A stretch of DNA of 64,000 nt, from assembly GCA_030848705.1 (NCBI GenBank), contig CM061243.1, forward strand, positions 761,501 through 825,500, in the 5' to 3' direction. The stretch comes from Heracleum sosnowskyi. Lineage: Eukaryota > Streptophyta > Magnoliopsida > Apiales > Apiaceae. Both the position numbers and the translations under genes were made by a program. Below the pieces are notes generated by a model, which made no database searches, had not been told where the DNA came from, and worked only from the letters and a program-made list of their open reading frames with translations. Positions 33,801-42,138 of the stretch are shown here, one piece after another. Within the stretch, counting starts at the first letter, position 1. Every line of letters starts with the position of its first letter.

Positions 33801-35690
33801 AAGATCTTGTAATTCTTCTTCCGTCAATTGTGGCAGCACAGAGGATGATCCTGAAGCCCTGTCATGTTGCACAGGTTTCAGCCATTCATTGATTATGGCC
33901 TGAGCCAAGTGAGAGCTAGTGCTTGGCACTTCATGAGATGTAAGGTTTTGAGTCTCCTCCAGCCTTGGAATGGCTGTAGGGTCTAATGTTGTCTCCATTG
34001 AAATGGGATGTGTTACAACATTAGCCCTATTTGTCTGTGAAGACAGTTTCACATCCCTAAGAATGGGGGAATTTGGCACAGAGTCTCCAGTGAAAACTGG
34101 TGAATCCTCCATGTTTGTGTTGGTGTCATTAGGATATGCCCCAGCATGCATTCCCTGACCAACTAGATGTGGTTCCTGGGTGGTGAGCATAGTGTCATGC
34201 ACCATGTCACTTGAAATTGGCTCAATCACAGGAGAGAATTGTGATTGATCAAAGGCAAGATTGTCATTGGAATGACTCTCTTGTTCAGAAGAAATTTTTA
34301 TGGAAGAATCTGAGAGAGAAGTGGGGTTTAGATTAGATTGTGGCAACTCCCCCTGAGAGATAGGAGGAGTTTCAACAGTGATGTGCTCTCCACTCTGTGT
34401 ATTATCAGCCTTATCACTCCTAGGGTCAAAAGTGAGGTTTTGACCCTGTGCAGACTCTGTACAAGATGCAGTGGGGAGGCTGCTCTTTTCAATGCCAATG
34501 ACCTGTTGAGAGGCCATGGACAGTAACAGGTGTACCCCTTTTTCCACATCTGAATCCTGTTGGGAGGATCCAGTGGTAGGTTTGGATTTGGATTTCTTCT
34601 TTTGTCTGGTGAGAGGTGACTCAGGATTCTCACTTGCTATCTCTACAGATTCATTTATCACTTCTAGGGCTCTCTTCTTTGACTTCTTTTTAGTAACACC
34701 AATCTTTTGAGAGATTGATGCACTTGGCTGCCTAGCTTCTATGGGACTGTTTGCAGTGGGGTTGCTGGATGGGATGGGAAGGCTGGGGTTAGACTGTGTT
34801 GCTCCTTCAGTCTCAGCCTCCCCTGTCCAGGAAAGAGCATGGTATATTGGCTTATCAAGTGGATAAGACTCAAATGTGTCCTGCAAATGCTTGGTCACAC
34901 TTAGAATCACATCCACTTGATTCCTTGTGTCCAATGAGCCAAATAGTACTTTGGACATGGACTTGGAATAAGCCATTTTAGTGTTATCTATACCCTCCAA
35001 TAGATGGACATTTGCATCAAGAAAATTTAAAATAACTTGAAGGAAACGAGGGTAAAAGATGTCATTACCTCTACCACGAATGGTCCTTCCTAGCCTCTGA
35101 GTCAATTCTTTGAGAATTATGGCTCCCACATTGATCTCCTGGTTGTTGGCCAAGGAGTAGGCTAGCTTCACAGCAATGTGACTGATATGGTCCCATCCTG
35201 TCTTCCTGCAAAGAAACACCTTCTGGAGTGCGTCAAACAGAAATGACCACTCCCTTCTCACAAACTTCTTATTCAGCTTTCCAGTATCTATCTCATCAGC
35301 ATACTGAATGAAGGTCATGAATTCTATGATTTGAGCATCTGTAGCTTCTTGGTCATGACCCTCCACCTTGAACCCCAAAGCTTCATTGATTTCCCTTTCA
35401 CCAAATTGAAAGTGTTTGCCTCCAATTGAACAACTAACCTCCTGGAATGAGGTTCCATCTTCCCTAGCCATTGTTGATACCAACGCCGTTCTCCAGAATC
35501 CTTCCAACACATCGACATACAAGGTAGGGTTCAGGGTTAGGGCTTGGCGTAGGTAGGAAGTGTTCAAGAACCGTACAAAACACTTGTACCTTGGGTTAGC
35601 CTCAGCCTCAGAGGGAATGGTGAGAAGATTGGTTTCTTTGGGAATGGTTAAAGGGATTGGGGATGATACTGTTTGAGATTTGGGTGCCAT
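30837..35690 (-). CDS. Extra long ORF between pol and 3' LTR of the Copia element (unknown function)
   Basis: 1617 residues, intact, starting MAPKSQTVSSP. An N-terminal globular part (about residues 30-235) has YKCFVRFLNTSYLRQAL, VLEGFWRTALV, CSIGGKHFQFGEREINEALG, REWSFLFDALQKVFL, GWDHISHIAVKLAYSL and FYPRFLQVILNFLDANVHL. A Ser/Thr/Pro/Gln-rich disordered region follows (about 300-620). Next come helical coiled coils (about 640-960) with heptad-like segments such as VDSLEREVADLKAENKGLSH. A charged stretch holds DGDDDDDEEKTYKRRSQSRR, and the tail is Lys/Glu-rich (about 1440-1617). I see no signal peptide, no membrane span and no known catalytic motif, which argues against a true envelope. The position is that of the Sirevirus env-like ORF. 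It could be a structural, nucleic-acid-binding or host-interaction protein; the role is unknown. Confidence 0.85.
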   Translation of the reverse strand: MAPKSQTVSSPIPLTIPKETNLLTIPSEAEANPRYKCFVRFLNTSYLRQALTLNPTLYVDVLEGFWRTALVSTMAREDGTSFQEVSCSIGGKHFQFGEREINEALGFKVEGHDQEATDAQIIEFMTFIQYADEIDTGKLNKKFVRREWSFLFDALQKVFLCRKTGWDHISHIAVKLAYSLANNQEINVGAIILKELTQRLGRTIRGRGNDIFYPRFLQVILNFLDANVHLLEGIDNTKMAYSKSMSKVLFGSLDTRNQVDVILSVTKHLQDTFESYPLDKPIYHALSWTGEAETEGATQSNPSLPIPSSNPTANSPIEARQPSASISQKIGVTKKKSKKRALEVINESVEIASENPESPLTRQKKKSKSKPTTGSSQQDSDVEKGVHLLLSMASQQVIGIEKSSLPTASCTESAQGQNLTFDPRSDKADNTQSGEHITVETPPISQGELPQSNLNPTSLSDSSIKISSEQESHSNDNLAFDQSQFSPVIEPISSDMVHDTMLTTQEPHLVGQGMHAGAYPNDTNTNMEDSPVFTGDSVPNSPILRDVKLSSQTNRANVVTHPISMETTLDPTAIPRLEETQNLTSHEVPSTSSHLAQAIINEWLKPVQHDRASGSSSVLPQLTEEELQDLHVAQIDEISRIAQHLLTANLPNSDYEAILLTHKEDVEAQQDKIVDEAQQAGNVDAWLDGKRTVKLKEVLAFLREDYLTALGSNAKGLSPAEIYDAVNDVYKSQLKAMHFLGKGLQSEISTIQEETAHSNAQLKNCFLSSFPKVDGILKEVQKTASNVTTMDCTLAMVSDNMKKLSTKLDNQVQANINSNSMLTVLWKNQYGNKLVDEVPISDISKFEFSKLKDQSLNSFKSQQLFSKVDSLEREVADLKAENKGLSHSLEQLNAKMDDQTNSTSNILLVQQQMMTSMMRHMNLPIPGEAQDILSDSKPKGEKEKEVILKKKGGVPAKQQKLKGKISEETIKPIILPPVEVISAEGQKSTISTTFYPSTMPKDISTPQPTQPTSNAQPVKATTIIEAKLQEVANSHIYHDEAFLELLKATYRDAQEDARTYRKKLKENIKYFTVAVRKIKDVHLREIIMVCKDNCLWHLAFQTLEKLRFTELSTIMDLIEQGGANNKRLFDDLKIDQDQRLPEVISKPKTIIFQSLSQDSSIDQLVIPSDLTRKNNAKINQVLQMLRAKRGVRTAEELEMIHTLQSFLIHGVIPESVKEKSKKKDGDDDDDEEKTYKRRSQSRRDKDGSTESSRSKYSKKSKDADDSKRDDKGTKESVKKTRSGIQQVKDIASSTLTKTQDSKSRVGTISNDPPKSLSKTSEPELPQKKDEATKGTSRKHFHKVTASGVLQWMNGKGVKLLPSDVALKTNSPCSTKLPQVKHMKIKRAAKRTRITKKNGVITNVVGIKVLPLDEDYDEDALAFLRAQRIFEVKVKLDHLEIKYTDGREKVMKQGGWQHFYKYELERINALLNFEEKEEKTWKIDIARFLKMHADYEENLRKENEEKRCQKEKEMAEMDERAKELRKKGLCRVKQNPYTVEYTNLYGGKSKIRMEFIHSYVESALRTATEDLKDSPLIEEMIVRDEILMAISEIKKNEEIRKKKVYDDFLEKQLETEAM

Positions 35691-36402
35691 TTCGAGAGTG
35701 AGAGTGAAAAAGAGAGTAGAGAATTTGTGCTTAGGTTTGAGAGTTTGAGAGCAATAGACAAGATGAAAAGTTGTGAACGGTTAGAAAAGGTATTTATATG
35801 ATAGAGACACTGCGATATGGGGTTATGAATGTGTACAGTCTATTTGTATGTCGCGAAGTCAAAAATGGCCTGTACCGCAAAGTCTTGCACAGTATATCGC
35901 ATAGTCTCAGAAATGAACTATGTCGCAAAGTCCTCAAGATGAAAGGATTGGGGAGACTTTGCGATATAGTAGAAATACCCTGGCTAAAGCTCTCTTTTAG
36001 GAATTTTAAGCAAATTGTCAGACTTTTATCAAATTTGAAATAAAATAAATTTAAATCAAAATTCTGTCAAGTGTGGGGACTTGTCGATATAGTTATTCTA
36101 AGTCGCGAAGTCATAAAATGAACTATGTCGCAAACTCATGAAATGAACTATATCGCGAAGTCTCACAATCTCAATAGTTTGCGATATAAGTCTGTTTAAT
36201 TTGAACTGTGTCGTGAACTCTGAAAATCATCTATATAGAGATGCCTTAAAAGCTCACAACTTTACCAACAAATGTGAATTTGAAAAATATGCAGTAAAAT
36301 ACTGAAATATTTATAAATCATATCTCAGCTAATTTTCACTCCAAACAAATAGAGCATTTAAATACAGTGAAAATTTACTGCTGCAACAATATACTGGTAT
36401 AC
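35691..36402 (-). repeat. Copia spacer between pol and the extra ORF, with inverted motif array
   Basis: Non-coding. Between 35807 and 36220 it holds about 10 variants of TATRTCGCRAAGTC, the reverse complement of the LTR motif, and a few in the forward sense (for example GACTTTGCGATATAG near 35950). This is the leader of the extra ORF in the sense direction, so the array may matter for its expression. No splice pair could be fixed. Confidence 0.85.
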
Positions 36403-39400
36403 TTACTTAGAGCAACTAAATGAAGGATTGAGCATTCCAATTTCACTCACAAGTCTGTTGAAGACTGCTTCATTCAGAGGTTTAGTAAATATGTCAGCTA
36501 ATTGTTTCTCAGTGGGAACATAAGAGACTTCTATGGTACCATTTGCAGCATGTTCCCTAATGAAATGGTACCTGATCTCAATGTGCTTTGTAGTAGAATG
36601 ATTAACAGGATTGGCAACTATGGATATTGCACTAGTATTGTCACACATTAGAGGAATGTGTTCTAACACTAGCCCATAATCCATGAGTTGATTTCTAATC
36701 CAAAGCAATTGAGCACAGCAACTTCCAGCAGCAATGTATTCAGCCTCAGCTGTGGATGTTGCTGTGGACTGTTGTTTCTTACTAAACCAGGACACTAACC
36801 TTTGACCTAGGAATTGACAGCTTCCAGAGGTGCTCTTCCTGTCAATTCTGCATCCAGCATAATCAGAATCTGTGTAACCAACCAGGTTGAACCCAGTGCC
36901 CTTTGGATACCATAGCCCAAGATTAGGAGTCCCCTTTAGATACTTGAAGATTCTTTTGATAGCCATCATGTGAGATTCCTTGGGATCAGACTGGAACCTT
37001 GCACAGAGGCATGTGGCAAACATGATGTCTGGCCTGCTAGCTGTGAGATAGAGTAAGGATCCAACCATTCCTCTATAGACCTTGATATCAACTCTCTTGC
37101 CTTTCTTGTCTTCATCCAGCTTGATTGCAGTAGACATAGGAGTTTTGGCTGGGGATGACTCTTCTAAACCATATTTCTTTAAAAGATCCTTGACATACTT
37201 AGATTGGTTTATAAAGATGTCATCCTCCCTTTGATGTACTTGCAGGCCTAGAAAGTAGGTTAACTCTCCCATCATACTCATCTCATATTTGCTTTGCATC
37301 AACTTAGAGAACCTTTCACAGAGTTTTTCATTTGAAGAGCCAAAGATGATATCATCCACATAGATTTGAACAAGAATGATATCATTTCCATGCTTCTTGA
37401 AGAATAGGGTTTTGTCAATTGTACCCCTGGTAAATTGATGCTCAAGAAGAAATTGAGATAGAGTTTCATACCAGGCTCTTGGTGCCTGTTTGAGTCCATA
37501 GAGTGCCTTGAGCAGTCTATACACAAAGTTTGGGAAGTCTTCACTCTCAAAGCCAGGTGGTTGAGACACATAAACTTCTTCAGCAAGATCACCATTGAGA
37601 AATGCACTTTTCACATCCATTTGATACACCTTAAAATCTGAGTGAGCTGCAAAAGCCAGGAAGATTCTGATGGCTTCCAGTCTAGCTACAGGTGCAAATG
37701 TCTCATCATAGTCAATGCCTTCTTGCTGACAATATCCTTTGGCAACCAGCCTTGCTTTGTTTCTTATCACCACTCCTTCTTCATCCATCTTGTTTCTGAA
37801 CACCCATTTGGTGTCAATAACATTCTTTCCTTTTGGAGGAGGTACTAGTTCCCATACTTTGTTTTTCTCAAATTGATTCAACTCTTCTTGCATGGCAACA
37901 ATCCAATCAGAGTTCTTCAAAGCTTCTTCAATTAATTTAGGTTCCTCTTGTGACAGAAAGCAGCTATACAGACATGTATTTAATGTTGCCCTTCTTGTTC
38001 TAACTCCCTCACTAGGATCTCCAATGATTTGATCCCTAGTGTGGGCTCTGTCCCATTTCCTTGTGTGCCCCTGTTCATTTCCTTGATCTGTTCCAAGCTC
38101 ATTTTGGTTGAAAGGTGCATTCTCTTCTTCTCCCCCTGTGTTTGTGAACCCTTGCACAGGTGTTTGAAGAAGATTGTCAACTTCAAGGATTTCATTCTCT
38201 AGAACAGTTTGAACAGGGGGTTCATCTTCACTTTCAGAATCCTCAAGATAACCTTGATTCTCAAATCTCAATGGCACACTGTCTTGATCACTTGTTTTCA
38301 GTCCAGGAGTTTTCTTGTCATCAAAGGTAACATCCATGCTTTCCATGACTTTGTGTTGCTCAGGTACAAACACTCTGTATGCTGTCCTTTCCAGAGAGTA
38401 TCCAATGAAGATACCTTCAAATGCCTTGGCATCAAATTTTCCAACATGCTCAGAGGTATCTTTCATCACAAAGCACATGCTTCCAAACACATGCAGGTGC
38501 TTGAAGGATGCTCTTTTTCCAGTCATTAATGAGTAAGGAGTTTTGCCAGACTTCTTATTGATTAATGTTCTATTTTGCACATAGCATGCTGTGTTAACAG
38601 CATCAGCCCAAAAGCTAGTGGGTAGCTTTGCATCCAGCAGCATTGTCCTTGCAGCTTCAATGAGAGTTCTATTCTTTCTCTCAACTACTCCATTTTGTTG
38701 AGGTGTTCTAGGAGCTGAGAATTGTTGAGAAATTCCTTTATCTTTGCAAAACTCATACAATGTTGAATTTCTGAACTCAGTCCCATTATCACTTCTCAAA
38801 GCAACTACAGAGGAGCCAGTGCTTTGTGCTTCTTTATCAACTCTCTTGATATGCTCTATTATGACTTGGGGTGCTTCATCCTTGGAGAATAGGAATTCCA
38901 CCCAAGTATATCTTGAATAGTCATCTACCATTACTAGAGCATATTTCTTTTTGGAGAGGGACATTACATTCACAGGGCCAAATAAGTCCATGTGAATTAG
39001 CTGCAGAGGTTTTGAATTTGTATTGAGCAATTTGTTCTTGTGACTGGATCTTTTAATTTTTCCTTTCTGACAAGCTTCACAAGCTCCATCTTGCACAAAC
39101 TCCAAGGCAGGCAAATCCCTGATAAGTTCTCTCTTGGTTAGAGAGTTCATTGCCTGAACATTCAAGTGAGACAGCTTCTTGTGCCATAGCCAGAATTCCT
39201 CATTTGTGGCTTTAGTGTAGAAACAGCAGATTTCTCCCTTATCTGCAGCTTTGAGATTTGCTACAAACAAGCTTCCTTTCTTCACACCAGTTAGAACAAC
39301 TTCACCACTTTCCCTTTTTGAGATTGAACAAAGGTCTTCATCAAATTCCACTTTGAAACCTCTGTTGGTGAATTGTCCAATACTCAAGAGATTGTGCTTC

Positions 39401-39612
39401 AGTCCTTCAACAAATGCTACATCTTCAATAATGACATTTCCAGATTTAACATTGCCATATCCCATTGTATAACCAATGTTGTCATTTCCAAAGGTTACTG
39501 ATGAGCCAGCCTTTTCCTCAAAATGTGATAGCAGGGCTATATCACCAGTCATGTGACTTGAGCATCCACTGTCCAAGATCCATATGACTCTTTTATTCCT
39601 GTTGCCCTGCAT
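36403..39612 (-). CDS. pol: Copia pol: protease, integrase, reverse transcriptase, RNase H
   Basis: 1069 residues in copia order. The protease begins with WILDSGCSSHMTGD at the N-terminus (catalytic DSG at about residues 14-16). The integrase zinc domain has WHKKLSHLN and CEACQKGK (about 143-180). Catalytic Asp in IHMDLFGPV (about 209), Asp in LRSDNGTEF (about 274) and Glu in NGVVERKNRT (about 309) form the DDE triad. Reverse transcriptase has MDVKSAFLNGDL and YVDDIIFGS (about 750). RNase H starts near GYTDSDYAGC (about 909) and ends NPSFSCSK. This frame is open throughout. It is separated from the gag frame by a stop and frame change near 39610-39626, so it is expressed only if that break is a natural recoding site. 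Confidence 0.93.
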   Translation of the reverse strand: MQGNRNKRVIWILDSGCSSHMTGDIALLSHFEEKAGSSVTFGNDNIGYTMGYGNVKSGNVIIEDVAFVEGLKHNLLSIGQFTNRGFKVEFDEDLCSISKRESGEVVLTGVKKGSLFVANLKAADKGEICCFYTKATNEEFWLWHKKLSHLNVQAMNSLTKRELIRDLPALEFVQDGACEACQKGKIKRSSHKNKLLNTNSKPLQLIHMDLFGPVNVMSLSKKKYALVMVDDYSRYTWVEFLFSKDEAPQVIIEHIKRVDKEAQSTGSSVVALRSDNGTEFRNSTLYEFCKDKGISQQFSAPRTPQQNGVVERKNRTLIEAARTMLLDAKLPTSFWADAVNTACYVQNRTLINKKSGKTPYSLMTGKRASFKHLHVFGSMCFVMKDTSEHVGKFDAKAFEGIFIGYSLERTAYRVFVPEQHKVMESMDVTFDDKKTPGLKTSDQDSVPLRFENQGYLEDSESEDEPPVQTVLENEILEVDNLLQTPVQGFTNTGGEEENAPFNQNELGTDQGNEQGHTRKWDRAHTRDQIIGDPSEGVRTRRATLNTCLYSCFLSQEEPKLIEEALKNSDWIVAMQEELNQFEKNKVWELVPPPKGKNVIDTKWVFRNKMDEEGVVIRNKARLVAKGYCQQEGIDYDETFAPVARLEAIRIFLAFAAHSDFKVYQMDVKSAFLNGDLAEEVYVSQPPGFESEDFPNFVYRLLKALYGLKQAPRAWYETLSQFLLEHQFTRGTIDKTLFFKKHGNDIILVQIYVDDIIFGSSNEKLCERFSKLMQSKYEMSMMGELTYFLGLQVHQREDDIFINQSKYVKDLLKKYGLEESSPAKTPMSTAIKLDEDKKGKRVDIKVYRGMVGSLLYLTASRPDIMFATCLCARFQSDPKESHMMAIKRIFKYLKGTPNLGLWYPKGTGFNLVGYTDSDYAGCRIDRKSTSGSCQFLGQRLVSWFSKKQQSTATSTAEAEYIAAGSCCAQLLWIRNQLMDYGLVLEHIPLMCDNTSAISIVANPVNHSTTKHIEIRYHFIREHAANGTIEVSYVPTEKQLADIFTKPLNEAVFNRLVSEIGMLNPSFSCSK

Positions 39613-40897
39613 TCACAAAATGACTAAGTTGTTTTTGGTACCCACACTTGGTAGGGTCCATTTGATTTAGAAACATTTTGATTAATAATTCTTCTGTCAT
39701 AAATTGAATTTCTCATAGTAGGAGACTTCACTTTTTCTGTGGCTTTGGAGTTTACACTCTTAGGCTCACATGAAGTTTTCACCCTCTCAACCCTGATTGG
39801 GGACCCTGTCCTATGAGAATGCATATGTGTGTGTGATTCACCAGATTGTGCAGAGTCAAGTTTATGTTTAAGAGATAAACAATTAGCAATCACAGTCACA
39901 TAGCATGTCATGCAGTTTGGCTTACCACAGAAGGAATCATGACTAGAATTTATGCTAGCAGAATGGTTACTCAGGTTGTCAACTTCAACAATATCAGGTT
40001 TACTACATTATGAGTCAAATGATTAACATATAGGCATTTTTGACATTGTTTCCTGGGAGCATTTGGCACATAAGCATAGTTGTTTCCTTTGTTAACACCA
40101 ACTTTACCATTTCTGTTTTGTTTCCTTTTCTTAACAACTTCTTTCTTTGTTTTAGGACTCTTGACAAGATTGTCTTTGGTCTCTTTCTGATTGACAAGTT
40201 CAGGAAAGGAAGAAGTGTTCTTAGCAGCCTCATCTTCTTCAAGTAGTTGTTGCTTGATGATCAGTAGTTCCTCATCAAACTCAACAGCACTCTTTCTGAA
40301 GATGGGCTGTTCAACACTTGACAGTATGGTTGGGGCATTTTTGTTTGTAAAAGTTTCCTTTCCTTTGCCCTTGACCTTCTTCCTTCCATTGTCATTATCA
40401 TAGTCAAAACCAACTCCAACCTTGCAGTCTTCAGTGTGTTCCTTGTGGTAGGTTTGAATAAGTTCAGAGGAGTTTTTGAAGCTTCTTAGTTTCAGTTCAG
40501 TTTCAGCAATTTGTTCTCTAAGGGCTTTCTCTATCTGCTCAGCACAAATCACTTTGTTTTTAAGATACTCAACCTCCTTTTTCAAACCATCCAGGTTCAC
40601 AACCATTAACTCAAGCTTCTCATTCTTTTCTGTAAGCTCAACATTCTTAGCAGTTAGTCTATCAATTTCTTCATTAGCTACTAACATGCTAGTATGAATA
40701 TTAAACATCTCAGTGCTCATATCTTCAACAGTTTGCTTATATTGAAGGGGAGTCATATCAAGAGAAGTAAGAATGGGTACCTGACTTGAGTCACCATCAT
40801 CAGAAAATGCCATCAAGGCATAGTTTGAGTACTCTTGATCTTCTTCTTCATCAGAGTCATCCCAGCATTTTCCCTCAGCAATAAAAGCTTTGCCCTG
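39613..40897 (-). pseudogene. Copia gag-pol linker region (coiled coil, second knuckle), frame broken
   Basis: In-frame continuation of gag after the TAA at 40898-40900, starting QGKAFIAEGKCWDDSDEEED. It runs through a long coiled coil (about 40760-40480, with VELTEKNEKLELMVVNLDGL) and a Lys-rich stretch, to a CQKC...H knuckle-like segment near 40030. A single-base shift near 39990-40005 then moves the frame, which continues to WVPKTT and a TAG at 39624-39626, just before pol opens at 39612. The coiled coil is typical of Sirevirus-type gag. Confidence 0.8.
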
Positions 40898-42088
40898 TTA
40901 TTTCTTGAGTAGAGCCTCATACTTAGCTTCAAGCTCTAAGAATGCTTTGTCCTTCTTGACTTGTTTAGGCTTTTTGCACTCAGTGGCAAAATGCCCAAGT
41001 TCATTGCAGTTATAGCATCTTATTTTGGTCCTATCCACACTTCCTGTCTTGTATCCACCCTTAGCAGCACCAGCAATCCCTTTTCCTTTATTGAAGGTGT
41101 TTGAGCCACTAGATCCACCAGTGTTTCCAGTATTGAACTTGGACCTGAATGGCTGCTTTCTTTTAAACCTTATGTTAGGATACCTCCTAGCCATATAAGC
41201 AAAAGATTTGTTTTCCATTTTGTCCAGTTCCTCCATGCTGTAAAACTCATCTTCCTCAGGCAAATCATAGACGACCTGGACCTCATCACCGGTGTCTTCA
41301 ACTTCCAGTTCCTCAATCTTCACTTGACTGACTTTAAGAGAGTCCATTCTTTGACTTAGGTTGTCAGCAATAAGTGCACAGGAGGTATTAGTCACTAATC
41401 CTTGCTTTGCTTGAATAGATCTCTTTTGAAACAGCTCCAACTCATATGTCTTCAAAACACCATATAACACATCAAAACCAATCTTTGTTAGATCTCTTTC
41501 TTTAAGGGAAGAGATTCTTGGTTCCAAGTGATCTGGAAGAGTTAGTAAAAACTTCATATTGAGCTCTTCTGTTTCATAGTGTTTGTCATAGAGTTTGAGC
41601 TCGTTTATCAGCTTGTTGAATCTCTCAAACACTTCTGTGATTCCCTCTTTTGGCTGAGCCATGAAGGCTTCATATTGTGAAACAAGAATCTGCTTCTTGT
41701 TCTTTCTTACTTCAGTAGTTCCTTCACAGAGCACTTCTATAAGATCCCACATCTTCTTGGCACTAGTACAATGAGCAACAGTGCCATACATGTTGAAGTC
41801 CATTGATTCACAAATGATAAGTTGAAGATGTCCATCCAGTGCAACTTTTTCCTTTTCAGGATCAGTGTATTTTGAGGGATCTTTAGGCACATGTTTTGCT
41901 GGTACAATCTCAGTGCCAATGGTTGTTTCACCAATCTCGATCATTGGAATGAAGGGACCATGCTTTAGAATATCTAAATACATGGGGTTAGAAGCTTTGA
42001 TGAAAAGCAACATCTTCTTCTTCCATAAACTGTAGTGCTCCTTGTTAAAGGGAGGAATCTTGATACTGCTTAGTTTCTGTGAACTCAT
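40898..42088 (-). CDS. gag: Copia gag (capsid and CCHC zinc knuckle), ends at a premature TAA
   Basis: 396 residues from MSSQKLSSIKIPPF. The gag-polypeptide domain (about 10-230) has FNKEHYSLWKKKMLLFI, SAKKMWDLIEVLCEG and LVSQYEAFMAQP. A canonical CCHC knuckle CYNCNELGHFATEC (about 359-372) binds RNA. A TAA (40898-40900) interrupts the frame after YEALLKK. The next codons stay in phase and look like the normal continuation of Sirevirus gag, so this is probably a C-to-T nonsense change. The capsid part itself is complete. Confidence 0.9.
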   Translation of the reverse strand: MSSQKLSSIKIPPFNKEHYSLWKKKMLLFIKASNPMYLDILKHGPFIPMIEIGETTIGTEIVPAKHVPKDPSKYTDPEKEKVALDGHLQLIICESMDFNMYGTVAHCTSAKKMWDLIEVLCEGTTEVRKNKKQILVSQYEAFMAQPKEGITEVFERFNKLINELKLYDKHYETEELNMKFLLTLPDHLEPRISSLKERDLTKIGFDVLYGVLKTYELELFQKRSIQAKQGLVTNTSCALIADNLSQRMDSLKVSQVKIEELEVEDTGDEVQVVYDLPEEDEFYSMEELDKMENKSFAYMARRYPNIRFKRKQPFRSKFNTGNTGGSSGSNTFNKGKGIAGAAKGGYKTGSVDRTKIRCYNCNELGHFATECKKPKQVKKDKAFLELEAKYEALLKK

Positions 42089-42124
42089 TCTTGATCTTTT
42101 CCTGTTTGTACGTTAACAGCCTAC

Positions 42125-42136
42125 GCTCTGATACCA
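42125..42136 (-). other. Copia primer-binding site (initiator tRNA-Met)
   Basis: On the minus strand TGGTATCAGAGC, the standard PBS complementary to the 3' end of initiator tRNA-Met, two bases from the 5' LTR. Confidence 0.95.
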
Positions 42137-42138
42137 CT

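Noticed and set aside
30837..35690. Calling the extra Copia ORF a viral envelope
   Set aside because: No signal peptide, membrane span or fusion-like segment is visible; position alone is not enough.
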